Assembly: GCF_009729075.1 (NCBI RefSeq)
Contig: NZ_VTGY01000015.1
Span: 392,508 to 456,507 of the forward strand
DNA length: 64,000 nt
From: Mycolicibacterium sp. CBMA 226
GTDB taxonomy: Bacteria; Actinomycetota; Actinomycetes; Mycobacteriales; Mycobacteriaceae
Direction of reading: 5' to 3'
A program made the translations under genes and the position numbers. The notes beneath the pieces were generated by a model. The model ran no database searches, was not told where the DNA came from, and worked only from the letters and a program-made list of their open reading frames with translations. Positions within the stretch are counted from its first letter, which is position 1. Every line of letters begins with the position of its first letter. Below, piece after piece: positions 1 through 7,969 of this stretch.

Positions 1-894
1 GTGGACCGCGCCGTCGAGACCGTGGAGCGCGCGCTGGAGAAGCACGGCGCTCCGGTGTACGTGCGGCACGAGATCGTGCACAACCGCTACGTGGTGGACA
101 CGCTGGCCAAGGCCGGCGCGGTGTTCGTCGAGCAGACCGATGAGGTGCCCGAAGGCGCCATCGTGGTGTTCTCGGCCCACGGCGTCGCGCCGACGGTTCA
201 CGAAGAGGCCGCGGCTCGCAATCTGCGGACCATCGATGCCACCTGCCCGCTGGTCACCAAGGTCCACAACGAGGCCAAGCGCTTCGCCCGCGACGACTAC
301 GACATCCTGCTCGTCGGCCACGAAGGCCACGAAGAGGTCGTCGGTACCGCCGGCGAGGCGCCGGAGCACGTGCAGGTCGTCGACAACCCGGACGCCGTCG
401 ACAAGGTGACGGTCCGCGACCCCAACAAGGTCATCTGGTTGTCCCAGACCACGCTGTCCGTCGACGAGACCATGGAGACCGTCCGCCGGCTGCGGGAGAA
501 GTTCCCGACGCTGCAGGACCCGCCCAGCGACGACATCTGCTACGCCACCCAGAACCGCCAGGTCGCGGTCAAGGCAATGGCGCCGGAGTGCGAGCTGGTG
601 ATCGTCGTTGGCTCGCGGAACTCGTCGAATTCGGTGCGCCTGGTCGAGGTCGCGCTGAACGCCGGCTCGAACGCGGCCAAGTTGGTCGACTACGCCGAGG
701 ACATCGACCCGGAATGGCTCGAAGGTGTGACGACCGTCGGCGTCACCTCCGGCGCGTCGGTCCCCGAGATTCTGGTGCGGGGCGTACTCGAGCGACTCGC
801 GGAATTCGGTTACGACACCGTCCAGCCCGTCACCACTGCCAACGAGACGCTGGTGTTCGCGCTACCGCGCGAGATTCGTCCGGCCCGGCACTAG
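1..894 (+). CDS. ispH: 4-hydroxy-3-methylbut-2-enyl diphosphate reductase (IspH/LytB), 5' truncated by window edge
   Basis: Last enzyme of the MEP isoprenoid pathway; an Fe-S protein that reductively dehydroxylates HMBPP to IPP and DMAPP. The visible 297 residues begin just after where the first cluster Cys motif (YCAGV) should be, so about 30 N-terminal residues lie outside the window and the GTG at base 1 is internal. Two of the three cluster cysteines are visible, in DATCPLV (residue 82 of the fragment) and ICYATQNRQ (residue 180), along with the conserved IVHN and SAHGV motifs. It is followed by a convergent membrane protein gene and then ychF, the same order I recall for M. tuberculosis lytB2-Rv1111c-Rv1112. 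Identity is secure; completeness is not. Confidence 0.96.
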   Translation: MDRAVETVERALEKHGAPVYVRHEIVHNRYVVDTLAKAGAVFVEQTDEVPEGAIVVFSAHGVAPTVHEEAAARNLRTIDATCPLVTKVHNEAKRFARDDYDILLVGHEGHEEVVGTAGEAPEHVQVVDNPDAVDKVTVRDPNKVIWLSQTTLSVDETMETVRRLREKFPTLQDPPSDDICYATQNRQVAVKAMAPECELVIVVGSRNSSNSVRLVEVALNAGSNAAKLVDYAEDIDPEWLEGVTTVGVTSGASVPEILVRGVLERLAEFGYDTVQPVTTANETLVFALPREIRPARH

Positions 895-920
895 ATTTCC
901 GCGCGCCGCCGCGGCCGGTG

Positions 921-2084
921 TCAGTCCCAGTTGGTGTGGGGCTGACGCGGTCGGCGTTCGCGCGGCTCCGGCGCGACGTCGTCGTCTGAACCGCGGTACC
1001 GCACCCGGGATACGGGGTGGTGGGCGCCGCTGGGCGGCGCGCTGCGCGACGGACGGGCAGGGGACTGGTAGCGGTCGCCGGGCTCGTACAGATCGTCGGC
1101 GTAGCGACGCCGGCGCGGCTCGGACGCGGCCGGGCGCGGCATCGGCCGCTCGTAGCGATCCCGCTCGCGCGGCTCCCGGTAGTCGTAACGCTCCTGCGGC
1201 GGCGTACGACGCGGTTCGCGCGGCTCGCCGGCCGAACGCTGACGACGCCGTGGCTCGTCGGGAACGGCATACGTGTCGGTGGCGGCTGGGCGAGGACGCG
1301 CCGGCCGTGGCCGCCGCATCTGGCCGGGTACCGGTTCGATCAGCTCGGTGGCGTCGGCGGCGTGCCCGCGGGCCCGTGCGGGACGCGGTGCGCGCTGCGG
1401 ATCGCCGGCGCTGCGGCGGGGCGACTGGGCTGCCGACCGGCGCGACGGAGTTGCGCGGGTACGGGAGCTGCGCGGCGTCTGGCCGGTGGTCAGCTTGGTG
1501 AGCTTGGCCGACAGCGTCGTGGCGAGTCCGGCGAGTCCGGCGAGTCCGGCGAGTCCGGCGGGAGCGGCGTCTTCGTCGTCGGCCTGGCGGCGGCTGCGGC
1601 GCGGCTTGGGCTCGGCAACTGCTTCGTCGTCGTCATCTTCGTAGGTCAGGAACTGCGGCAGCACGAACCAGCGGATCAGGCCGAGGATCAGAACCGTCGC
1701 CGCGGTGAAGAACATCGTCGGAAAGCGCTCGATCAGCGGGTACCCGCAATTGATCAGCAGGTCCTTGATGCCGGCGATCTTGTCGCTGTGGAACATGAAA
1801 TATGCGCCCGGCACAGCAACGAAAAGGATCAGTGGCGGCTGGATGACCGCGGTGAAGATGCCGGACCGCCGCACACCGAGCACAGCGAGTACACAGCCGG
1901 CCACGTAGCTGAAAGTGAAGAAAGCGCTGAGTTCTTTGTCACCGGTGCCGGCGTCGTAGGCGAAGCCGATCGCGGTGGCTGTGACGGCCAGCACAATAGC
2001 TCCCCACCAGGGGATTCCCGGGATACTGGGCAGCGCGGAGCGGCGATCGAGGGCGGCTTCGGGCCCGTGATGCTCTGCTGACAC
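921..2084 (-). CDS. Membrane protein with Arg/Pro-rich cytoplasmic tail (Rv1111c-like, DUF6542 type)
   Basis: 387 residues with a GTG start preceded by an AGGGG stretch. The N-terminal part (about residues 25-145) holds four hydrophobic segments: near GIPWWGAIVL, FFTFSYVAGC, IFTAVIQPPL and MFFTAATVLI. The rest is a long, low-complexity, Arg/Pro/Glu-rich tail that is probably disordered. A GLA tripeptide is repeated four times near residue 180, encoded by four tandem 9-nt units at about 1522-1557. Position between ispH and ychF matches Rv1111c as I remember it. No catalytic motif is visible and the function is unknown; an envelope or cell-division scaffold would be speculation. The plus strand also carries a long open frame here, a GC-rich shadow. 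Confidence 0.85.
   Translation of the reverse strand: MSAEHHGPEAALDRRSALPSIPGIPWWGAIVLAVTATAIGFAYDAGTGDKELSAFFTFSYVAGCVLAVLGVRRSGIFTAVIQPPLILFVAVPGAYFMFHSDKIAGIKDLLINCGYPLIERFPTMFFTAATVLILGLIRWFVLPQFLTYEDDDDEAVAEPKPRRSRRQADDEDAAPAGLAGLAGLAGLATTLSAKLTKLTTGQTPRSSRTRATPSRRSAAQSPRRSAGDPQRAPRPARARGHAADATELIEPVPGQMRRPRPARPRPAATDTYAVPDEPRRRQRSAGEPREPRRTPPQERYDYREPRERDRYERPMPRPAASEPRRRRYADDLYEPGDRYQSPARPSRSAPPSGAHHPVSRVRYRGSDDDVAPEPRERRPRQPHTNWD
1522..1557. repeat. Four tandem 9-nt units inside the Rv1111c-like gene
   Basis: Four identical copies of a 9-nt unit (GCGAGTCCG on the plus strand) in tandem. On the coding (minus) strand they encode Gly-Leu-Ala repeats. The unit is a multiple of three, so copy number can change without shifting frame. 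This is a coding microsatellite, not a CRISPR repeat. Confidence 0.9.
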
Positions 2085-2167
2085 CCCTAGACCGTACCGG
2101 CAATTCCTGCCATAGCGCCGATAGGTGGGGTTTGCAACAGTGTGGCGTCTCCTAAACTGTCGAACTC

Positions 2168-3250
2168 GTGGGTCTGAACCTGGGAATCGTCGGTCTGCCG
2201 AACGTCGGGAAGTCGACGTTGTTCAACGCGTTGACACGCAATGACGTGCTCGCGGCTAATTATCCGTTCGCAACGATCGAGCCCAACGAGGGCGTGGTGC
2301 CGCTGCCCGACCCGCGGCTCGACAAGCTCGCCGAGATCTTCGGCTCCGAGAAGACCGTTCCGGCACCCGTGACGTTCGTCGACATCGCCGGCATCGTGAA
2401 GGGCGCCTCCGAGGGCGCGGGGCTGGGCAACAAGTTCCTGGCCAACATCCGCGAGGCCGACGCCATCTGTCAGGTGGTGCGCGCCTTCGCCGACGACGAC
2501 GTCGTGCACGTCGACGGCCGCGTCGACCCCAAGTCCGACATCGAGGTCATCGAGACCGAGCTGATCCTCGCCGACATGCAGACCCTCGAGAAGGCGCTGC
2601 CCCGGCTGGAGAAGGAAGCCCGGACCAACAAGGACCGCAAGCCTGTTTTGGATGCGGTGGTCGCCGCCCAGGCGATCTTCAATGAAGGTAAGACTCTCTT
2701 TTCTGTGTCCTCCCCGGCTCAGGACTGGTCGATTCTGCGCGAGCTGAACCTGATGACCGTCAAGCCGTTCCTGTACGTCTTCAACGCCGACGAGTCGGTG
2801 CTGACCGACGAGGCCCGCAAGGCCGAGCTGACCGCGATGGTCGCCCCGGCCGAGGCGGTGTTCCTGGACGCCAAGATCGAGGCTGAGCTGCTGGAGCTCG
2901 ACGACGAGTCCGCAGCCGAGCTCCTGGAGTCGATCGGCCAGACCGAGCGCGGCCTGGATGCGTTGGCGCGCGCCGGTTTTCGAACGCTGAAGCTGCAGAC
3001 CTACCTGACCGCGGGTCCCAAGGAATCGCGCGCGTGGACCATCCACCAGGGCGACACCGCGCCCAAGGCGGCCGGCGTCATCCACACCGACTTCGAGAAG
3101 GGCTTCATCAAGGCCGAGATCGTGGCCTTCGACGACCTCGTCGAAGCCGGTTCGATGGCCGCAGCCAAGGCGGCCGGCAAGGTCCGGATGGAGGGCAAGG
3201 ACTACGTCATGGCCGACGGGGACGTGGTGGAGTTCAGGTTTAACGTCTAG
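2168..3250 (+). CDS. ychF: Redox-regulated ATPase YchF (Obg-like)
   Basis: 360 residues, full length for the family. A universally conserved P-loop protein that binds ribosomes and, unlike most Obg-family GTPases, prefers ATP. The P-loop GLPNVGKST is at residues 9-17 and the G3 motif DIAG lies near residue 70. The G4 position reads NADE (NxxE type), which fits ATP rather than GTP specificity. A TGS-like domain ends the protein. The start is a GTG with no good Shine-Dalgarno sequence, so translation may be leaderless. It is the Rv1112 equivalent by context. Confidence 0.97.
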   Translation: MGLNLGIVGLPNVGKSTLFNALTRNDVLAANYPFATIEPNEGVVPLPDPRLDKLAEIFGSEKTVPAPVTFVDIAGIVKGASEGAGLGNKFLANIREADAICQVVRAFADDDVVHVDGRVDPKSDIEVIETELILADMQTLEKALPRLEKEARTNKDRKPVLDAVVAAQAIFNEGKTLFSVSSPAQDWSILRELNLMTVKPFLYVFNADESVLTDEARKAELTAMVAPAEAVFLDAKIEAELLELDDESAAELLESIGQTERGLDALARAGFRTLKLQTYLTAGPKESRAWTIHQGDTAPKAAGVIHTDFEKGFIKAEIVAFDDLVEAGSMAAAKAAGKVRMEGKDYVMADGDVVEFRFNV

Positions 3251-3346
3251 AAGCGACGTGTTGATGATGTCGCGGCGAAACGGGCCAACGCCGCCCCAAG
3301 CGCCACCGTGTGGGGACGGCACGACCGATGCGTAGCGGTCCTATTC

Positions 3347-4744
3347 TCAGCCGCCGTGATGTCCGGTGTCGTGGTGAGTGAAGTCGTGGGCGAGGGCGTC
3401 ATGACCGGTGAGATGGATCGACTCGTCTTGCTTCATGTCCGTGTGCCCTAGGCCGGCCGGGTAGTGCTGGTCCGCCCCATGCCCGTTGACAGTCACCCCG
3501 TGGTTGGTGAGGTCAGTTTTGCCTGCATGCAGATCGGGTGCCTTAGGCGGCAGCGGTTGCGGGTTTAGGGCGACCTTGTCGATGGTGCGGCTCAGGTCGG
3601 CGGAGGTCAGGTGCAGGTCGGGAGCCTTGGGCGGCAGCGGTTGCGGATTGAGGGCTACCTTGTCCAGGTGGTCGGCGACGTTGACCTCGGCAGGTGTCAG
3701 GTGGATCTCGGGGGCGTTGGACGAAACAGGTTGTGGATTTGCGCCCCCGGTGATGGGTTGCGGGCGCGGGCCGAGTAAGTCGGCTGCTCGCCCGTAAGTT
3801 GCAGTGGCCGCGTGGATCGATTCGCCGGTGTCCTGACGGAACTTGGAATCGCCCCAAGCGATCAAGTTGTCGTCGTAGCGCTCAAATGAAGGCGTGTGCA
3901 CATCAGCTGCGTTGGGGTGCATCGGTTGTGGGATCGGCGCCGCCGTGCCTATCAGATCGGGCTTGTCCGTCATATGAACGTCAGATACCTTGGGCGGCAA
4001 CGGTTGTGGGTTTAGGGCGACTTTGTCGCCGGTGTGTTTGAGGTCAGCTGTGGTCAGCTGGTGGGCGGGGTTTGCGCCAGCAGGATCGGGCGTCGGTGCC
4101 TGTGCCCCGACCGCTAGCCCGCCGGTTTGGTTGCCGTGCGCGTCAAAGCTGAGTGAGCTGCCGTCCGCATGTTCCACCCTGGACGTGCCGTCTTTGTTAT
4201 AGACCGTCGTCGTGCCGTCCGATGTTCTGTGTGTGACCGTGCCGTCGGCCGAGTGGATGTCTTGTGTGCCGTCGTGCTGGGTTGTTGACCAGCTGCCGTC
4301 AGGGTTGTGCCGAGTTATGGTGCCGTTGGGCTCTCGTACGTCTGTTGAGCCGTCCGGATGGTGAGTGGTGACGGTGCCTTGGCCTTGGATGGCGTATGGA
4401 CCGCCGTTCACCGTTGTGCCGTCTGCGTATGTGCGGACATAGGAGCCGTCCGAGTATTGCGTCGTAGTACTGCCGTCATTCTCGTGCGTGACGGCCACCT
4501 GGCGAGGGGCTGGCGGGTTCGAACTCACGGTGGGAGTGGCACGGACGTAGGGAGCGGGGTGCGAGTCTGCAGGGCCCGCATGCGACGGAACCGTCCCTAC
4601 CCCAAAGGCCTTCTCAAGATCACCGATCAAAGGACCGTAGGCCTTCTCGGCATCATCGCCATCGACGCCCAATCCCTTTTCCCCGTCAGCGGCGGCATCA
4701 CTGGCGGCCCTGCCTAGTTGACCAAGACTGTCCCAGATGCTCAT
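3347..4744 (-). CDS. Unrecognised repeat protein: DG[S/T] repeats, LNPQPLPP repeats and His-rich tail
   Basis: 465 residues from ATG 4744, chosen because GAGGAG lies just upstream; the frame stays open further upstream without support. Three parts are visible. A short helical head (residues 1-50) has no signal peptide or lipobox. About twelve 8-10-residue units carrying D-G-S/T follow at about residues 88-205, rich in T, H and Y, as in beta-strand or MORN/YD-like repeats. After about residue 235 come proline-rich units with a KVALNPQPLPPK core in three good copies and several decayed ones (IPQPMHP, NPQPVSS), each followed by PD-h-H-L-T. The tail is His-rich. No enzyme motif and no cysteine in the repeats. 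A recombinase remnant lies immediately upstream on the other strand, which suggests accessory DNA. Function unknown; surface or polymorphic-toxin-like roles are only guesses. Confidence 0.8.
   Translation of the reverse strand: MSIWDSLGQLGRAASDAAADGEKGLGVDGDDAEKAYGPLIGDLEKAFGVGTVPSHAGPADSHPAPYVRATPTVSSNPPAPRQVAVTHENDGSTTTQYSDGSYVRTYADGTTVNGGPYAIQGQGTVTTHHPDGSTDVREPNGTITRHNPDGSWSTTQHDGTQDIHSADGTVTHRTSDGTTTVYNKDGTSRVEHADGSSLSFDAHGNQTGGLAVGAQAPTPDPAGANPAHQLTTADLKHTGDKVALNPQPLPPKVSDVHMTDKPDLIGTAAPIPQPMHPNAADVHTPSFERYDDNLIAWGDSKFRQDTGESIHAATATYGRAADLLGPRPQPITGGANPQPVSSNAPEIHLTPAEVNVADHLDKVALNPQPLPPKAPDLHLTSADLSRTIDKVALNPQPLPPKAPDLHAGKTDLTNHGVTVNGHGADQHYPAGLGHTDMKQDESIHLTGHDALAHDFTHHDTGHHGG
3542..4025. 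repeat. Dispersed coding repeat encoding KVALNPQPLPPK
   Basis: Three near-identical segments of about 33 nt at roughly 3542-3576, 3629-3662 and 3990-4025 (plus-strand reading starts with the GGCGGCA-CGGTTG core). Each encodes the LNPQPLPPK unit on the minus strand. The first two are about 87 nt apart and part of a longer direct repeat that also covers the PDLH segment. This looks like internal duplication within one gene. Confidence 0.8.
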
Positions 4745-4801
4745 GTCTGCTCCTCGCGCCTCCGCGTTCCGGTTGCTAAAGATTGGACACGCGGGGCATA
4801 A

Positions 4802-5050
4802 GGAAAGTTCCCGGGCCGGGAACAGCGCTCCGCCGCTCGTGAAGCGCGCCGGGGGCGGGGCCAGGCAATCGGTCGCCCGAAGGCATTGGACGCGTCGAAA
4901 GCTGCTCTGGCACAGCGTATGCACGCCTCGGGCGAGTCAGCGAGCACTATCGCATCGACGCTCGGGGTAAGCCGTGCCACCGTCTACCGGGCCTTGTCCG
5001 GAACTTTCTCGCAATATTCGACACTGTCGATGACGGCCAGATTTGCCTAG
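4802..5050 (+). pseudogene. C-terminal remnant of a serine recombinase (resolvase/invertase family)
   Basis: In frame with the TAG at 5048-5050, the plus strand reads EQRSAAREARRGRG, then IGRPKALD, then a helix-turn-helix with TIASTLGVSRATVYRAL, then a short tail. This is the typical end of the Hin/Tn3-resolvase family: the E-helix R-rich segment, the GRPP-like hinge and the DNA-binding HTH. The catalytic domain is absent; the frame has a stop at 4799-4801 with no start codon after it until internal positions. It is therefore a decayed fragment, not a working gene. It sits between the repeat-protein gene and DUF1801, marking an old mobile-element insertion. Confidence 0.78.
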
Positions 5051-5063
5051 TACATTGACGGCT

Positions 5064-5405
5064 GTGAGTGGGGATTGGCGCATCGATCGAGTCGACGAAA
5101 TCCGGTCATTGATCAAGCAGACCGAACCCGATGTCGTCGAGGAGTCCAAGTGGCGCAAGGCGTCCAACCCTGACGGCGTTCCGACGTTTTCACTTGACGG
5201 CCTGATCTGCACGGTGGAGACGTACAAGGACAAGGTCAAGGCGACCTTCGCCAAGGGCGCGTCCCTGAAGGACCCGAATCATTTGTTCAACGCGAGTCTC
5301 GACGCGGGAGTCCGGCGGGCCATCGATCTGCGCGAAGGCGACGAACTGGATGCAGACGCGTTCAAGGCATTGATTCACGAGGCAGTGAAGGCCGACCGCA
5401 GTTAG
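5064..5405 (+). CDS. DUF1801 domain-containing protein
   Basis: 113 residues from GTG 5064; an in-frame TTG at 5043 would overlap the recombinase remnant and is less likely. The sequence has the DUF1801 (YdhG-like) pattern: an N-terminal helix, WRKASNPDGVPTFSLDGLICT, then YKDKVKATFAKGASLKDP and a final AFKALIHEAVK helix. The fold is a small alpha/beta domain whose biochemical role is not established. No obvious ribosome binding site. Next gene downstream is an esterase on the same strand 47 nt away. Confidence 0.75.
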   Translation: MSGDWRIDRVDEIRSLIKQTEPDVVEESKWRKASNPDGVPTFSLDGLICTVETYKDKVKATFAKGASLKDPNHLFNASLDAGVRRAIDLREGDELDADAFKALIHEAVKADRS

Positions 5406-5452
5406 CGCGCGAGCGGCCTGAGCTACCGGGGCGCGCACGTCACGTCCCTAGG

Positions 5453-6370
5453 ATGCCGTGCATGCGATGCGAGTTGGCCGACCTGATCGATCCGCAACTC
5501 CTGTCGCTCGTCGAAGAATCGCGGGCCTTCTACGCGCGCCGCGTGTCCGGCCGGGGTCCCGCCAGCCTGAGCGAGCTTCTTGAGGTCCGCCAAGCGATGC
5601 CCGCGCCCGCCGAGTGCCGGCCGGCACCGGCGGTGGAGACGGTGAGTGCCGGCGGACGAAGCGTGCCGGTGCGGATCCACACTCCGAGCGACAGGCCGGC
5701 CGCGGGTGTGCTGTTGGAAATCCACACCGGCGGTTTCTATCTGGGTTCCGCTGCCGGCAGCGACGTCCGGAATCGGCGACTCGTTGACACTCTCGGTGTC
5801 GCTGTGGTGAGCGTGGACTATCGACTTGCCCCGGAGCATCCGTGGCCCGCCGCGCCCGACGATTGCGAGACGGCGGCGTTGTGGCTCGTCGAGAACGCCG
5901 AGGTCCGGTTCGGCACGACGCTGCTGGCCATGACCGGTTTCTCTGCTGGCTCCACTCTCGTGGCGGCGACATTGGTGCGGCTACGAGATCGCGGAATTCA
6001 CGCCTTCAACGGTGCGGTGGTTCAGTGCGGTACTTACGATCTCTCCGCGCAGACTCCGGCAGGTCGACTCATCGCCGATGAGTATTTCCTGCGCGCGTAC
6101 GCGGGTGACGCGGCAGACCGCACGACACCGGACATCTCACCCGTCTTCGCGCGTCTGACCGGCCTGCCGCCGATTCTGATGGTGATCGGCGCAGATGACG
6201 TTCTTCTGGAGGACAACCTGGCCATGGCGGCGCGACTCATCGCAGCCGGCGTTGAGGTCGATCTGCAGGTCTATCCCGCGTCGCCACACGCGTTCACCGG
6301 TCATCCCACCTCGATGGCGCGGGCTGCTCTGGAAGCCATCGACTCGTGGATTCGCGACCGGTTCAGTTGA
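5453..6370 (+). CDS. Alpha/beta hydrolase, hormone-sensitive-lipase-like (family IV) esterase
   Basis: 305 residues. An oxyanion-hole motif reads HTGG (residues 91-94) where the family normally has HGGG. The nucleophile elbow is GFSAG with Ser164 (usually GDSAG). The acid and base of the triad are probably Asp249 (GADDVL) and His279 (SPHAF). The DYRLAPEHPWPAAPDD stretch is diagnostic of the HSL family. It probably hydrolyses short acyl esters in the cytoplasm; the substrate is unknown. Two ATGs (5453 and 5462) are possible starts. It converges on arr, overlapping its 3' end by 8 nt. Confidence 0.88.
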   Translation: MPCMRCELADLIDPQLLSLVEESRAFYARRVSGRGPASLSELLEVRQAMPAPAECRPAPAVETVSAGGRSVPVRIHTPSDRPAAGVLLEIHTGGFYLGSAAGSDVRNRRLVDTLGVAVVSVDYRLAPEHPWPAAPDDCETAALWLVENAEVRFGTTLLAMTGFSAGSTLVAATLVRLRDRGIHAFNGAVVQCGTYDLSAQTPAGRLIADEYFLRAYAGDAADRTTPDISPVFARLTGLPPILMVIGADDVLLEDNLAMAARLIAAGVEVDLQVYPASPHAFTGHPTSMARAALEAIDSWIRDRFS

Positions 6371-6773
6371 TGATCTCGCCGCGCTTGTCCGCATGAATTG
6401 CGGCCAGCCGGTCGCGCCACATTTGCAGCGCCTCAGGTGTCAGCCGCGTCCAGTCCGTGACCTCGCCGACGATCCGGAGCGGCGCCTTGGTGCGGTACGA
6501 CCGAGTCGGGTTGCCGGGGAACTTCTTGTCGGTCACGTTGGGATCATTCTCGAATTCCCCTGTCGGTTCCACGGCATAGACCCGCGGCTCGCCGTCTCCG
6601 GCGGCGAGCTCAGCCGCGAGCCCGGCACCGTCGCGCAAGGCGGTGAAGTAGACGTGGTTCATCACAATTTCGGGACGGTAGTTGGAACGAAAACCGGCAG
6701 TGAGATGGTCTCCCACCTGTAAATCGGCCTTGGTGCCATGAAAGAAGGGCCCGTCGTCCAAAGGCTCTGCCAT
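6363..6773 (-). CDS. arr: NAD(+)-rifampin ADP-ribosyltransferase (Arr)
   Basis: 136 residues, close to the usual length of about 140. Arr transfers ADP-ribose from NAD to a hydroxyl of rifamycins and inactivates them. The three residues reported as important in the M. smegmatis enzyme (His19, Tyr49, Asp84) correspond with a constant offset to His12 (FFHGTK), Tyr42 (VYFTA) and Asp77 (ENDPN) here. The conserved NVTDKKFPGNPT-SYRT block is also present. It lies 9 nt downstream of a nitronate monooxygenase gene, so the two are probably co-transcribed. This predicts intrinsic rifamycin resistance or tolerance. Confidence 0.95.
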   Translation of the reverse strand: MAEPLDDGPFFHGTKADLQVGDHLTAGFRSNYRPEIVMNHVYFTALRDGAGLAAELAAGDGEPRVYAVEPTGEFENDPNVTDKKFPGNPTRSYRTKAPLRIVGEVTDWTRLTPEALQMWRDRLAAIHADKRGEIIN

Positions 6774-6782
6774 GTCGACAGG

Positions 6783-7808
6783 CTACAAACCGGGTTGCCG
6801 CGATGTTTGTCCGTGCGGGGATGCGATGGCGTTCCGTTTCGCCGTGTAGCCCGAGCCTGACTGCAGCAGCTGACTCGCTTCGTCGACCATTCGCTCGATG
6901 ATCGTGGCCGCGGGCTCGATCGAGTGGATGAGCCCGGCGGCCTCGCCGAACACCACCCCGGCGTTGTCGGGGTCACCGTCAGCGAACGCGGCGCGGTAGC
7001 GCGGTCCTTCGATGTCGGCGTTGGCTGCCAACGCCTTCTCGTTGCCATGCCAGCGGTCGGTAAAGGCATTGCGCCGCATGCGCATGGTGAATCCGGCCGG
7101 CCAGTCGAGTCCGCGGACGACGTCACCGGTCGTCGATCGAATTGTGCTGTCCCCGTTGGATTCGACGATCGCGTGGTGGTGGCGCGGGTGTACCAGCGCC
7201 TCTTCCGATGCCCAGAGTCGCGTCCCGAGCAGAACTCCGTCGGCGCCCAGCATGAGCGACGCGGCCAGTGCCCGGCCGTCGGCAATGCCGCCGGCCGCCA
7301 GGAGCAGGGTATCGGGGGAGCGTTCGCTGAGGAGGTCGGCGACCTCCGGGACGAGGCTCAGCGTCCCGCGCGAGGAACCGTGGCCACCTGCCTCGGAGCC
7401 TTGCGCCACGATGATGTCGGCGCCCGCACTGATCGCCTGTTCGACGTGATCGAGGTTCTGGCATTGGCAAATGAACACGGCGCCAACATCTTTGACCTGT
7501 TCGGCGAAAACTGCGGGATCGCCGAACGACAACATCACTGCGGCTGGGCGGAATTCGAGTGCCTCGGTGACCACGTCGGGTGAGCGCTGCGCTGACCAGG
7601 TGATGAAGCCGATGCCGACGCGCTCATCACCCGCGGCCGCGAATTGTGCACGAATCCAGTCGGAGTCGCCGTAGCCGCCGCCGATAAGTCCGAGCCCGCC
7701 GGCCCGGCTGACCTCCGCAGCTAGAGCACCGCCCGCGGCCAATGCCATCGGTGCCGAAACGATCGGATGTTCAATCCCGAGGCGATCGGTTAGGCGGGTG
7801 GTGATCAT
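6783..7808 (-). CDS. Nitronate monooxygenase family FMN enzyme (NMO-type)
   Basis: 341 residues from ATG 7808 (MITTRLTDRLG), chosen over a longer open frame because family members begin at this strand. TIM-barrel FMN protein: SAPMALAAGG near the N-terminus, catalytic-His region GSEAGGHGSS, and phosphate-binding AAGGIADGRALA followed by LGADGVLLGTRL. Such enzymes oxidise alkyl nitronates or related carbanions. The gene is upstream of arr with a 9-nt gap, an unusual partner. A second NMO paralogue occurs at 36157-37158. Confidence 0.88.
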   Translation of the reverse strand: MITTRLTDRLGIEHPIVSAPMALAAGGALAAEVSRAGGLGLIGGGYGDSDWIRAQFAAAGDERVGIGFITWSAQRSPDVVTEALEFRPAAVMLSFGDPAVFAEQVKDVGAVFICQCQNLDHVEQAISAGADIIVAQGSEAGGHGSSRGTLSLVPEVADLLSERSPDTLLLAAGGIADGRALAASLMLGADGVLLGTRLWASEEALVHPRHHHAIVESNGDSTIRSTTGDVVRGLDWPAGFTMRMRRNAFTDRWHGNEKALAANADIEGPRYRAAFADGDPDNAGVVFGEAAGLIHSIEPAATIIERMVDEASQLLQSGSGYTAKRNAIASPHGQTSRQPGL

Positions 7809-7915
7809 CGTCCGATTATGGGCGCTCGAGGTAGGCCAAAGGAGTGGTGACCGACCTGACGTTGCCACCCAATCGCCACTGTGAGAACTTGGTAACAGAG
7901 CCTTAACGCAGGCTT

Positions 7916-7957
7916 CCGGACGATGGGTGCCGTACCCGGTGTGCGACAAGACGGCCC
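7916..7957 (+). ncRNA. Guanidine-III riboswitch (ykkC-III) controlling the SMR exporter
   Basis: The leader matches the ykkC-III pattern as I remember it: CCGGACGA, then a G-rich stretch, CCGTACCCGG, a short variable loop, and GACAAGACGG. The two CCGG blocks (7916-7919 and 7935-7938) can pair, and GCCGT (7929-7933) pairs with ACGGC (7951-7955), giving the expected pseudoknot; one U-C mismatch follows. The Shine-Dalgarno GGAGA (7959-7963) starts two bases after the aptamer, so ligand-stabilised folding would directly affect translation. The downstream gene is the expected partner, a SugE/Gdx-type guanidinium exporter. Confidence 0.82.
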
Positions 7958-7969
7958 GGGAGAAGCATC

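Noticed and set aside
1017..2081. Long plus-strand open frame opposite the Rv1111c-like gene
   Set aside because: Composition is Arg/Gly-rich shadow of a GC-rich antisense gene; the minus-strand frame has membrane helices and a ribosome site.
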